12,952 nt of DNA, from positions 1-12,952 of the forward strand of contig UROC01000056.1 of assembly GCA_900549345.1 (NCBI GenBank), written 5' to 3'. The DNA comes from an uncultured Collinsella sp. GTDB taxonomy: Bacteria; Actinomycetota; Coriobacteriia; Coriobacteriales; Coriobacteriaceae. Position 1 is the stretch's first letter. Each line of letters opens with the position of its first letter. Below are positions 6,181 to 12,952 of the stretch, piece after piece. The notes beneath the pieces are model-generated. The model was not told where the DNA came from. It saw nothing but the letters and a program-made list of their open reading frames with translations, and ran no database searches. The position numbers and the translations under genes are program-made.

Positions 6181-7188
6181 CTAGTCTGTGAGTCCGTAGA
6201 ACTCTTGAGAAGGGACGCGGTCGGTGAGAATCTCGAGCGCCCTATCCAAAGTAACACCGTTGTAGAGCGTTTGCTCCACGGCAAAGGTGAGCGGAATGTC
6301 TACGCCCAGTGAACGGGCAAGCTCGCTGACGCTGCGGGCTGCGACGGCGCCCTCGACCACCATATGCGTACGCGTCTGGTACTCGTCGAGCGACACGCCG
6401 TGGGCAAACTCGTAGCCAAAGGTGCGGTTGCGCGAATGCTCCGAGGTACAGGTGGCAATGAGGTCGCCCATGCCGGCAAGTCCCATGCAGGTCATGGCCT
6501 GGCCGCCGCGGGCGTGCACCAGACGGCTGATCTCGGCCAGGCCGCGCGTCATGATGAGGGCGAGCGTGTTGTCGCCCGCGCCGGTGCCGGCGGAAATGCC
6601 GCACACGATGGCGATGACGTTTTTCATAGCGCCGCAAACCTCGACACCGGTCATATCCTGCGACAGGTAGATGCGGAAGGCCGTGGACAGCAGCAGCTCC
6701 TTAAAGGTCTCCCCCACCTGCTGGTCCTCGCTGGCGATGACAGCGGCCGAAAGCCCGCCGCGGCAAATCTCCTCGGCATGGTTGGGGCCCGAGAGGGCCG
6801 CCACACGCCGCTCGTTGCCGATCTCGCTGGCAATGACCTCGCTCATGAGCAGGCCGGACTCGGGCTCAATGCCCTTGGTGAGGCAGAGCACCGGGGTGTC
6901 GGCGGCGATGAAGGGTGCTGCCTGATGGCACACGCTGCGAAGGTGCGTGGAGGGCACGGCAAAGATGATGGCGTCGGCGGCGTCGAGCGCTTGCGCCAGG
7001 TCCGTCGTGGCGACGACGTTGCCGGGCAGCTCGTAGTCAACCAGATACCGGGGGTTGCAGTGCTCGCCATTGATGCCGGCGGCCGTCTGCTCGCTGTGGG
7101 CCCACATGGTCACGCGCTCGGCTCGCGCGGCGGCAAGACCGGCGACGGCGGTTCCCCAGGAGCCGGAGCCAATCAGCGCAACATTCAT
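6181..7188 (-). CDS. gpsA: Glycerol-3-phosphate dehydrogenase [NAD(P)+]
   Basis: Reduces dihydroxyacetone phosphate to sn-glycerol 3-phosphate, the backbone for membrane phospholipids, and so feeds PlsY and PlsC in the same operon. The 335-aa protein opens with the dinucleotide-binding loop IGSGSWGTA (6-14), then AVPSTHLR, LTKGIEPESG, SGPNHAEEI, the catalytic Lys in CGAMKNVIAI, and the substrate-binding segment GMGDLIATCTSEHSRNR. The ATG at 7188 has GGAG 8-9 nt upstream and lies 9 nt after the plsY stop. The typical gene length and direct link to plsY support the call. No anomaly is seen. Confidence 0.97.
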   Translation of the reverse strand: MNVALIGSGSWGTAVAGLAAARAERVTMWAHSEQTAAGINGEHCNPRYLVDYELPGNVVATTDLAQALDAADAIIFAVPSTHLRSVCHQAAPFIAADTPVLCLTKGIEPESGLLMSEVIASEIGNERRVAALSGPNHAEEICRGGLSAAVIASEDQQVGETFKELLLSTAFRIYLSQDMTGVEVCGAMKNVIAIVCGISAGTGAGDNTLALIMTRGLAEISRLVHARGGQAMTCMGLAGMGDLIATCTSEHSRNRTFGYEFAHGVSLDEYQTRTHMVVEGAVAARSVSELARSLGVDIPLTFAVEQTLYNGVTLDRALEILTDRVPSQEFYGLTD

Positions 7189-7197
7189 GACTCTCTC

Positions 7198-7881
7198 CTA
7201 CTTATCGTCGGGCTCGGTGACGCGCTTGGTAAACGAGAGCTTGGACTCCTTACCCGTCATGAGCTTTTGGATATTCGCGCGATGGGCCCACACCACGGTG
7301 ATGCCGATCATCGCCATGCAGAACTTGAGGCCCAGGCTGCTGTACGGAAAGACCGCGCAAGCAGCGATAGGAAGTCCGATGGCTGCGGCAAGCGAACCCA
7401 CCGACACATACTTGGTGATGGCAACGGCTACGATAAACATGCCCAGCAGCGACAGGCCAATAGGCCAGTACCAGGCGAGGATGACGCCCAGACCAACTGC
7501 GATACCCTTGCCGCCGTGGAAGTTGAGATAGGGCGAGAAGATATGGCCCCACACGGCTGCCAGGCAAATGACACCGAGCATCCAGTCGCCGGGGGCTCCG
7601 GGCGCCATGATGTTCGGCGGAAAACCATAGCCCAAGTCGGCGATGAGCGGACGGGCGATAAGGACGCAGATGGCGCCCTTAAGGCAGTCGAGCAGCAGCG
7701 TGAGCGCGGCCACCTTGGGGCCGGCCACGCGCAGCGCGTTGGTGGTGCCGATGTTGCCGGAACCCGCCTTGCGAATGTCCGTGTGGTTGAACACGCGGCC
7801 CAGGATCAGGCCAAACGGAATCGCTCCGATAAAGAACGAGACCACGGCGCAGATGGCGGTCAGCAGAATCGGATTATGCAT
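7198..7881 (-). CDS. plsY: Acyl-phosphate:glycerol-3-phosphate acyltransferase
   Basis: An integral membrane enzyme that transfers an acyl chain from acyl phosphate to position 1 of glycerol 3-phosphate, the first acylation in the PlsX/PlsY route. The 227-aa product has several hydrophobic membrane segments (about 4-28, 54-78, 100-118, 128-155, 163-202) and the three conserved cytoplasmic loops: SGNIGTTN (41-48), HGGKG (122-126) and HRANIQKLMTGKESKL (200-215). I chose the ATG at 7881, which overlaps the der stop by 8 nt and gives the normal N-terminus. The ATG at 7929 would add 16 residues from inside der. The partner plsX is not in the window; gpsA follows and plsC lies upstream in the same operon. 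Confidence 0.96.
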   Translation of the reverse strand: MHNPILLTAICAVVSFFIGAIPFGLILGRVFNHTDIRKAGSGNIGTTNALRVAGPKVAALTLLLDCLKGAICVLIARPLIADLGYGFPPNIMAPGAPGDWMLGVICLAAVWGHIFSPYLNFHGGKGIAVGLGVILAWYWPIGLSLLGMFIVAVAITKYVSVGSLAAAIGLPIAACAVFPYSSLGLKFCMAMIGITVVWAHRANIQKLMTGKESKLSFTKRVTEPDDK

Positions 7882-9208
7882 CCTTTTGTTCCTTCTTCCT
7901 AAAGAAGAGTCGAATGGGCGTGCCGGCAAAATCGAAAGTCGAGCGCATGCGGTTCTCCACGTAGCGCTGGTAGGTGTCGTTGACCAGGTCGCTGTGGTTG
8001 ACGAAGAACGTGAACGTCGGCGGGTTGATGCCCGTCTGAGTCACGTAGTGCATGCGCAGGCGGCGCTTGCCGTCCACCACGGTGTGGCCGAACTCGCGCA
8101 GGTCGGTGAGGAAGGTGTTGAGGCGCGAGGTGGTGATCTTTTGCGAGCGCGTCTTTTCGGCTGCATCGACCATTGCCCAGATCTTCTCGACGCTGCGGCC
8201 AGTGAGGGCAGAGATGCGCAGGTACTGGGCCCAGGGAGCCATGACGCCCAGACGGCGGTCGATGGTCTCCATGCAGGCCTCGCGCTTACGGTCGTCGTCG
8301 AGCAGGTCCCACTTGTTGAGCAGCACAACGATGGCACAGCCGCGCTCGATGGCAAGACCCATGACCTTCTGGTCCTGTTCGGTAACGCCCACGGAGGCGT
8401 CGACGACGAGCAGCGCCACGTCGGCGCGGTCGATGGCGCGCAGGCCGCGGACCATCGAGTAGTACTCGATGTTCTCGTACACGGTGCTCTTCTTGCGGAT
8501 GCCCGCGGTGTCGACCATGCGGTAGTGCTTGCCGTTGCGCTCCACGACGGTGTCGATGGCGTCGCGCGTCGTGCCGGCAATGTTGGACACGATAGAGCGG
8601 TCGGCGCCCAGGATGCGGTTGAACAGCGAGGACTTACCGGCGTTGGGGCGGCCGATGATGGCCACGTTCAGCGCATCGGGGAACTCATCAGCGACCTCGT
8701 CCTCCTCCTCGGGCAACAGGGCCACGATGTCGTCGAGCAGGTCGCCCGTGCCGTGGCCATGCAGGGCCGAGAGTGGCGTGGGCTCGCCGATGCCGAGCGA
8801 ATAGAACTCCCAGATGCTGTCGTTTTCGCGATCGGGGTTGTCGAGCTTGTTCACCAGCAGAAAGACCGGCTTGTCGCAGCGCTTGAGCATGCGGGCGACC
8901 GACTCGTCCTCCTCGGTGACGCCGGTGCGGCCATCGACCACAAACAGGATGACGGCGGCTTCCTCGGCGGCGGCAAGGGCCTGGTCACGGATGGACGTGG
9001 CGAAGACGTCATCGCTCTTGAGCGGTTCGATGCCGCCCGTGTCGACGATGGTGAACTCGCGGCCGTTCCAATCGGCCGTGTGGTACGAGCGGTCGCGCGT
9101 GACGCCGCGGGACTCGTGGACGATGGCGTCCGAGGTCTGGGCCAGGCGGTTAACGAGCGTGGACTTGCCCACGTTGGGGCGTCCGACGACGGCGACGATA
9201 GGTTTCAT
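7874..9208 (-). CDS. der: Ribosome biogenesis GTPase Der (EngA)
   Basis: An essential tandem GTPase that binds the ribosome and is needed for 50S subunit maturation. The 444-aa protein has two G domains and a KH-like C-terminal domain. G domain 1 has GRPNVGKST (9-17), DTGGIE (56-61) and NKLD (120-123). An acidic linker EEEDE follows near 167-171. G domain 2 has GRPNAGKSS (186-194), DTAGIRKKS (233-241) and NKWD (298-301). The KH-like domain ends with TPIRLFFRKK. The ATG at 9208 has AAAGGAG 5-6 nt upstream and starts MKPIVAVVGRPNVGKS as expected. The longer open frame up to 9379 lies inside the upstream gene and is not used. The stop overlaps the plsY start. Confidence 0.97.
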   Translation of the reverse strand: MKPIVAVVGRPNVGKSTLVNRLAQTSDAIVHESRGVTRDRSYHTADWNGREFTIVDTGGIEPLKSDDVFATSIRDQALAAAEEAAVILFVVDGRTGVTEEDESVARMLKRCDKPVFLLVNKLDNPDRENDSIWEFYSLGIGEPTPLSALHGHGTGDLLDDIVALLPEEEDEVADEFPDALNVAIIGRPNAGKSSLFNRILGADRSIVSNIAGTTRDAIDTVVERNGKHYRMVDTAGIRKKSTVYENIEYYSMVRGLRAIDRADVALLVVDASVGVTEQDQKVMGLAIERGCAIVVLLNKWDLLDDDRKREACMETIDRRLGVMAPWAQYLRISALTGRSVEKIWAMVDAAEKTRSQKITTSRLNTFLTDLREFGHTVVDGKRRLRMHYVTQTGINPPTFTFFVNHSDLVNDTYQRYVENRMRSTFDFAGTPIRLFFRKKEQKDA

Positions 9209-9218
9209 CTGCTCTCCT

Positions 9219-10661
9219 TTAATGGGTAGGGTCAGTGGAAGTGTTAGAGTCTGCGGGCACAATGCCAAGGATGCGCTCCAGGGTATTGAGCAGCTCATGC
9301 GGCATGGTCGATACCACATGAACCTCGGCGCCGCGACTGGCAAGGCTTGCGAGTAAATCGTCACGATGATACTCGTCAAGCGTCATGCCGTCAGCGTTGA
9401 ACATGAGCTTAGGCACAAAGAGCATAACCCCCGACAGGTCTTGGGGCATCTGCTCCAGAATGTCACACGCGACGATGAGGCCGGTCACGTCCACGTTGCC
9501 GCCAAAGTAGCGGTTCTTGATGGCCGTGACGGTGCCGGCGAGTCCCTGGGGCGACTCCACAAAGCGGGCCACCGTGTCGCGTGCGCTGGCGCCCGAGAGG
9601 CATAGAAGGCGCTGGTTGCGCTCGGCGATGCCAGCGCGGACGCGGGCCAGACGCTCGGCGTCGGCGGCAAGCACGTCGTCGGTCTCGTCCAGATACGAGC
9701 GGATCATGCCGATGCCGTCGTAGTACTGCGGGTAACCGTCGTAAAAGTCTGCCTCGGGAGGATCGATGCCGGCGTCCAGATAGAACTCGTCGCTCATCTG
9801 GAAGGTGTGGCGGCCAAAGCGTTCATAGGCGCGGTCCTGGAACGGTCGGATCATGGCAATGGTCTCGCGCGCTAGCTCGGGCTTGTCGCTGTAGGACCAG
9901 CTAAAACGGTTCTGATGCTTGGTAAAACCGAGCGGCACGATGCCCAGGCTTGTGATTTGCTCGTGCTCCTCGCAAAAGCGCAGGGTCTTTTCCAGCTCCT
10001 CGCCGTCGTTCATGCCGGGGCACAACACGATCTGCGCGTGAATCTCGATGCCGGCGGCCATGATGGTCTCGAGTACGTCCATGCCTCGCTGGGCGTTGCG
10101 GCCCATCATACGACGGCGGACGTCGGGGCTCACAGCGTGGACCGACACGTTCATGGGACTCATGTTGCGCTGGATGACGTTTTGCACGTCCTCGTCGGTG
10201 AGGTTCGTAAGCGTGACAAAGTTGCCTTGCAAAAAGCTTAGGCGATAGTCGTCGTCGCGAATATAGAGCGTGGAGCGGCCGCCCTTGGGGAGCATGGTCA
10301 TAAAGCAGAACACGCAGGCGTTGACGCAGGTACGCATGCCGTCGAAGATGGGGCCATCGAACTCCAAACCCCAATCCTCGCCGGGAAAGCGGTCGAGCTC
10401 GACAGGGGTGACGGTGCCGTCGCGCGGGTCGAAAACCTCGAGGTCGACGGTATCATCGTCGGCCTCCCAGAGCCACACAATCATGTCGGTAAGCTGCTCA
10501 CCGTTAACCGTGAGCACGCGCATGCCCGGCTCGATACCCACATCCCATGCGGGCGATTCGGGACGCACGTTCTTTACGAGCGCGCCCTCACCCGGCTCGG
10601 GGTCGCGGCTGCGCCCGTAATCGGCCACCTCGGCGGCGTATGCGGGTACGGTCTGGTCCAT
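9219..10661 (-). CDS. DUF512 family radical SAM protein with N-terminal PDZ-like domain
   Basis: A 480-aa protein of the DUF512 radical SAM family; its substrate is unknown to me. Residues 25-95 form a PDZ-like domain (LVKNVRPESPAWDVGIEPGMRVLTVNG, abbreviated pattern ending in VNGEQLTD). A radical SAM core follows with Cys112, Cys116 and Cys119 (CVNACVFC, the CxxxCxxC [4Fe-4S] motif), then YIRDDDYRLSFLQGNFVTLTNL, HAVSPDVRRRMM and a C-terminal DUF512 domain (about 290-480) with FYDGYPQYYDGIGM. The ATG at 10661 is 2 nt after the ispH stop, with AGGAG 14 nt upstream, slightly far. Longer starts would lie inside ispH. The family is often found directly before der, as here, which suggests but does not prove a link to ribosome or translation biology. 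Confidence 0.9.
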   Translation of the reverse strand: MDQTVPAYAAEVADYGRSRDPEPGEGALVKNVRPESPAWDVGIEPGMRVLTVNGEQLTDMIVWLWEADDDTVDLEVFDPRDGTVTPVELDRFPGEDWGLEFDGPIFDGMRTCVNACVFCFMTMLPKGGRSTLYIRDDDYRLSFLQGNFVTLTNLTDEDVQNVIQRNMSPMNVSVHAVSPDVRRRMMGRNAQRGMDVLETIMAAGIEIHAQIVLCPGMNDGEELEKTLRFCEEHEQITSLGIVPLGFTKHQNRFSWSYSDKPELARETIAMIRPFQDRAYERFGRHTFQMSDEFYLDAGIDPPEADFYDGYPQYYDGIGMIRSYLDETDDVLAADAERLARVRAGIAERNQRLLCLSGASARDTVARFVESPQGLAGTVTAIKNRYFGGNVDVTGLIVACDILEQMPQDLSGVMLFVPKLMFNADGMTLDEYHRDDLLASLASRGAEVHVVSTMPHELLNTLERILGIVPADSNTSTDPTH

Positions 10662-10663
10662 GA

Positions 10664-11563
10664 TTAGCGGCAAAGCTCCTTGATGCGCGTGACGGCGCGT
10701 TCGATGTGTTCTTGTGGGGTGGAGGCTCCGGCAGTGATGCCGATGTGGTGGGCGTCGGTAAACCACGCGGCCTGGAGCTCGGAAGCTTCCTCGATGTGAT
10801 ACGTGCGCTCGCAGGCGTCTGCGCAAATCTGCGCCAGGCGGCGGGTGTTGCCCGAGTTCTTGCCGCCCACCACGACCATGCAGTCGCAGCGGTTGGCAAG
10901 TGTGGCTGCTGCCTGTTGACGCTCACTCGTGGCGGCGCAGATGGTGTTGATCACACGTAGCTCCTGCACGCGCGGGGTGATAGCGGCCACGACCTCGGCG
11001 AGGTTCTGCGCGGTCTGGGTGGTCTGCACAACCAGACCCACCTTGCCCTTGAGCGATAGGGCATCGGCGTCGGCGGCACAGCTCACGACCTGCGCGTCAT
11101 TGCCGGCGTGGCCTAGAATACCCTCGACCTCTGGGTGGCCCGGCTCGCCCACGACGATCATGCGGTAGCCTTCTCGCACCAGGCGCTCGGCCGCCACATG
11201 AACCTTCTTCACGTAGGGGCAGGTGGCGTCGACCACGGTAAGGTCGCGCTTGCGGGCAGCATCGATCACCTGCGGCACCACGCCGTGGGCGCGGATGATC
11301 ACGGTGCCGGTTGCGGCGTCATCCAGGGTTTCGGCCAAGCCAACGCCCGCCTGAGCGAGCTCGCGTACCACGATGGGGTTATGGATGAGCGGACCCAAGG
11401 TATGGACCTGAGTGCACTCCCCTGCCTGCGGCGCAGCGGCCAGCGCCATATCGAGCGCACGCTGTACGCCGTAGCAAGTGCCGGCGTGGGCGGCGATCTC
11501 GATGGTAGGCGCGGTGGCTTGGTCGGACGCGGTCACGGCAGTGTTCGTCACGTTCTCGCTCAT
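10664..11563 (-). CDS. ispH: 4-hydroxy-3-methylbut-2-enyl diphosphate reductase
   Basis: The last enzyme of the MEP isoprenoid pathway. It reduces HMBPP to IPP and DMAPP with an oxygen-sensitive [4Fe-4S] cluster. With the ATG at 11563 the protein has 299 aa and a short Thr/Ala-rich leader before the core. The three cluster cysteines are Cys30 (AGTCYGVQRAL), Cys115 (DATCPYVKKVH) and Cys209 (NTICAATSERQ). Substrate-site residues are also present: LGPLIHN (His61), RAHGV (His93), GHPEVEG (His143, catalytic-type Glu145), VVQTTQT and GGKNSGNT. The chosen start is 2 nt after the plsC stop; an upstream ATG at 11593 would overlap plsC by 28 nt. The order cmk-plsC-ispH is common in Gram-positive bacteria and supports the call. 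Confidence 0.96.
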   Translation of the reverse strand: MSENVTNTAVTASDQATAPTIEIAAHAGTCYGVQRALDMALAAAPQAGECTQVHTLGPLIHNPIVVRELAQAGVGLAETLDDAATGTVIIRAHGVVPQVIDAARKRDLTVVDATCPYVKKVHVAAERLVREGYRMIVVGEPGHPEVEGILGHAGNDAQVVSCAADADALSLKGKVGLVVQTTQTAQNLAEVVAAITPRVQELRVINTICAATSERQQAAATLANRCDCMVVVGGKNSGNTRRLAQICADACERTYHIEEASELQAAWFTDAHHIGITAGASTPQEHIERAVTRIKELCR

Positions 11564-11565
11564 GG

Positions 11566-12294
11566 CTAGAACCTGCCCGGATGCTCGGCGCACAGCTCGT
11601 CTCGCATGGCGTAGACGCGGTTCATGGCCTCGGACTCAAACCAGGCCAGGCGCTCCGTACGCTTAAGCCCGGCCGGCGCGTCCGAAAGCGAGACGGCCTT
11701 GCCGGCACGAATCCAGCACTTCTTGGGACGCATGAGCTTTTTGCCCGCGGGCGTGATGTCGGACCAGCCACAGATGGCAAGTGGGTTGACGGGCGCCTTG
11801 CCCATCTGAGCGATGAGCGCAAAACCGCCATGGACCTCGGGCTTGATCTCGCGCGAGCGGATGCGCGTGCCCTCGGGGAAGATCAGGACGTCCTCGCCGC
11901 GCTGCAGCGCATGCTGGGCGGCGCGCAGGCACTTCATGTCGGCGGTGCCGCGCTCCACGGGAATGCCGCCCACGCGGCTAAAGGCCCAGCGTACGATCTT
12001 GCTCTTGGCGAACTCGGACTTAAAGATGGGGCGGATGCGGCGCCCGCCAAAGAACAGCGCCGTCTCCACGGCCAAGAGCTCGGCCATCGAGGTGTGGTTG
12101 CAGATGACCACGCTGCCGCGTCCGTCCTGGCGCTCAAACAGCAGGTCAGCGTCCTCGACCTTCCAACGCCACATGAGCTTGGAGAAGGCCCAAAGGATGG
12201 CCATGACTACGACGACGGTGCCGCGGATGAGCGCCGGGAACTCGGCATAGGGAGCGTTGTAATAATCCTCGGGCGTCTGCTTAAACAGGCGCAT
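11566..12294 (-). CDS. plsC: 1-acyl-sn-glycerol-3-phosphate acyltransferase, with HX4E in place of HX4D
   Basis: A membrane-associated enzyme that acylates lysophosphatidic acid at position 2 to give phosphatidic acid. The 242-aa protein has one hydrophobic segment (23-41), then the acyltransferase blocks: NHTSMAE (66-72), GGIPVERGTADM (109-120), FPEGTR (139-144) and VNPLAICGWSD. In block I the family's catalytic pair is HX4D; here the sequence reads His67 then four residues then Glu72 (codon GAG), a conservative but unusual change. All other blocks look intact, so it is probably active or a clade variant. The ATG at 12294 is 3 nt after the preceding stop, with AAAGGAGG just upstream overlapping that gene's end. 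Other acyltransferases of the family are possible, but the cmk-plsC-ispH context favours PlsC. Confidence 0.9.
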   Translation of the reverse strand: MRLFKQTPEDYYNAPYAEFPALIRGTVVVVMAILWAFSKLMWRWKVEDADLLFERQDGRGSVVICNHTSMAELLAVETALFFGGRRIRPIFKSEFAKSKIVRWAFSRVGGIPVERGTADMKCLRAAQHALQRGEDVLIFPEGTRIRSREIKPEVHGGFALIAQMGKAPVNPLAICGWSDITPAGKKLMRPKKCWIRAGKAVSLSDAPAGLKRTERLAWFESEAMNRVYAMRDELCAEHPGRF

Positions 12295-12297
12295 GGC

Positions 12298-12952
12298 CTA
12301 CCTCCTTTGGTTGATGAGGTCCTCGATTATCGAGACGACCTCGTCGATGGTGTGGGCGGTGGAGTCGACGTGCACGGCGTCCTCGGCGGGCACGAGCGGC
12401 GCCACCTCGCGGCTGCTGTCGAGTTTATCGCGCTGCTTGAGGGCGTCGAGGGTCTCGTCGACCTCGGCCTCGAGCTGCTCGGTGGTGAGCGTCTGGGCGT
12501 CGTTCTGGTGGCGCTGCAGCACGCGGCGACGGGCGCGCTCGCGCGGGTCAGCGGTCAGGAAGACCTTTACTTGCGCGTTGGGGAATACGACGGTACCGAT
12601 GTCGCGACCCTCGGCCACGGTCTGGATGAATGTCTCGTTGATCTGGTCGACCTGATCCTGGTAGTAGGCGCGCTCCTCGTCGGTGAGCGGGCGTCCCTTG
12701 ATCATGTCGAGGTAGAGGCCGCTTAAGCGGCGCGCTTCGCCCACGGTCTCGCCGGTGACGAGGTCGGCCATCATGTCGGCCGCCGCCTGGCTCACGGCGC
12801 AGCCGTGGCCGGTGAAGGCGGCCTCCTCTATACGATCGCCTCTCAGGCGCAGCGACAGCGTCAGCTCGTCGCCGCAGCTGGGGTTCACGCCGTCGTGCGT
12901 GCAGGTGGGCTCGTCCATCTGGTACTTGTAGTCGGGATGCGCGTTGTGCTCC
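12298..12952 (-). CDS. sufU'-'cmk: In-frame hybrid: SufU-type Fe-S scaffold N-part joined to cytidylate kinase C-half (5' end outside window)
   Basis: The frame is open to the window edge, so the true start lies beyond 12952; the ATG at 12918 is internal. Numbering from that ATG, residues 1-80 match a SufU/NifU-type scaffold: NPSCGDELTL and GHGCAVSQA hold the first two cluster cysteines, and LYLDMIKGRPLTDEE is the usual stretch before the third. The SufU end with its third Cys (RxKCA) is absent. From about residue 90 the sequence is cytidylate kinase: VAEGRDIGTVVFPNA, VKVFLTADPRERARRR, KQRDKLDSSREVAPL and a normal C-terminus at 206. The kinase lacks its N-half, including the ATP-binding P-loop, so it cannot work as CMP kinase from this ORF. 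Kinase placement before plsC and ispH is the expected cmk position. The join at about 12640-12690 is either a genuine deletion-fusion or an assembly error. Confidence 0.82.
   Translation of the reverse strand, partial: EHNAHPDYKYQMDEPTCTHDGVNPSCGDELTLSLRLRGDRIEEAAFTGHGCAVSQAAADMMADLVTGETVGEARRLSGLYLDMIKGRPLTDEERAYYQDQVDQINETFIQTVAEGRDIGTVVFPNAQVKVFLTADPRERARRRVLQRHQNDAQTLTTEQLEAEVDETLDALKQRDKLDSSREVAPLVPAEDAVHVDSTAHTIDEVVSIIEDLINQRR

Noticed and set aside
6364..9229. Very long plus-strand open frames (over 500 codons) opposite gpsA, plsY and der
   Set aside because: They lie antisense to genes with complete conserved motifs, have His/Gly/Ala/Val-rich composition typical of GC-rich shadow frames, and match no family.
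9209..9379. Longer N-terminus for Der starting at 9379
   Set aside because: The extension lies inside the DUF512 gene in another frame, resembles nothing, and the ATG at 9208 has an ideal ribosome site and the standard Der N-terminus.
10662..10826. Longer N-terminus for the DUF512 protein starting at 10826
   Set aside because: The extra 55 residues are Arg/His-rich shadow sequence of ispH; the ATG at 10661 gives the expected family start.
11581..12726. A 381-codon plus-strand open frame opposite plsC and the cmk part
   Set aside because: Shadow of the minus-strand genes; no ribosome site, no recognisable domain, and composition typical of antisense frames in GC-rich DNA.

Overview
The window is almost entirely one compact minus-strand operon from a GC-rich Gram-positive bacterium. 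Gene content and order point to class Coriobacteriia, with Collinsella my best guess (inferred from protein character, not from a search). Read 12952 to 1567 the order is: a SufU/Cmk hybrid (5' end outside the window), plsC, ispH, a DUF512 radical SAM protein, der, plsY, gpsA, rpe, a NifS/IscS-type cysteine desulfurase, a Nif3-family protein, a CT398-like coiled-coil zinc-ribbon protein and coaBC. Gaps run from an 8-nt overlap to 18 nt, several with clear Shine-Dalgarno sequences inside the preceding gene, so the set is probably co-transcribed. tRNA-Pro(GGG) follows 80 nt downstream, and a strong intrinsic terminator closes the unit at about 1366-1400.

The operon combines phospholipid synthesis (gpsA makes glycerol-3-phosphate, plsY and plsC acylate it), isoprenoid synthesis (ispH), CoA synthesis (coaBC), the pentose phosphate pathway (rpe), ribosome assembly (der) and sulfur or Fe-S supply (cysteine desulfurase, SufU fragment). 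IspH and the radical SAM protein both use [4Fe-4S] clusters, so they fit the sulfur-mobilising gene in the same unit.

Both ends look abnormal. Bases 3-803 hold the plus-strand C-terminal part of a sensor histidine kinase with a Firmicutes (Oscillospiraceae-like) character. Twelve of its 16 Arg codons are CGG, unlike the CGC/CGT seen in the operon. At the other end, the first half of a SufU-type Fe-S scaffold runs in frame into the second half of cytidylate kinase. Either could be real, but two such joins in 13 kb make chimeric assembly the leading explanation. Bases 804-1366 hold no recognisable gene, only a plus-strand terminator and an AT-rich stretch with short repeats and palindromes.

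I found no CRISPR array, insertion sequence, phage module or defence system. The points most worth checking are the two joins, the non-canonical HX4E motif in PlsC, the incomplete zinc ribbon and the repeat-bearing intergenic region.
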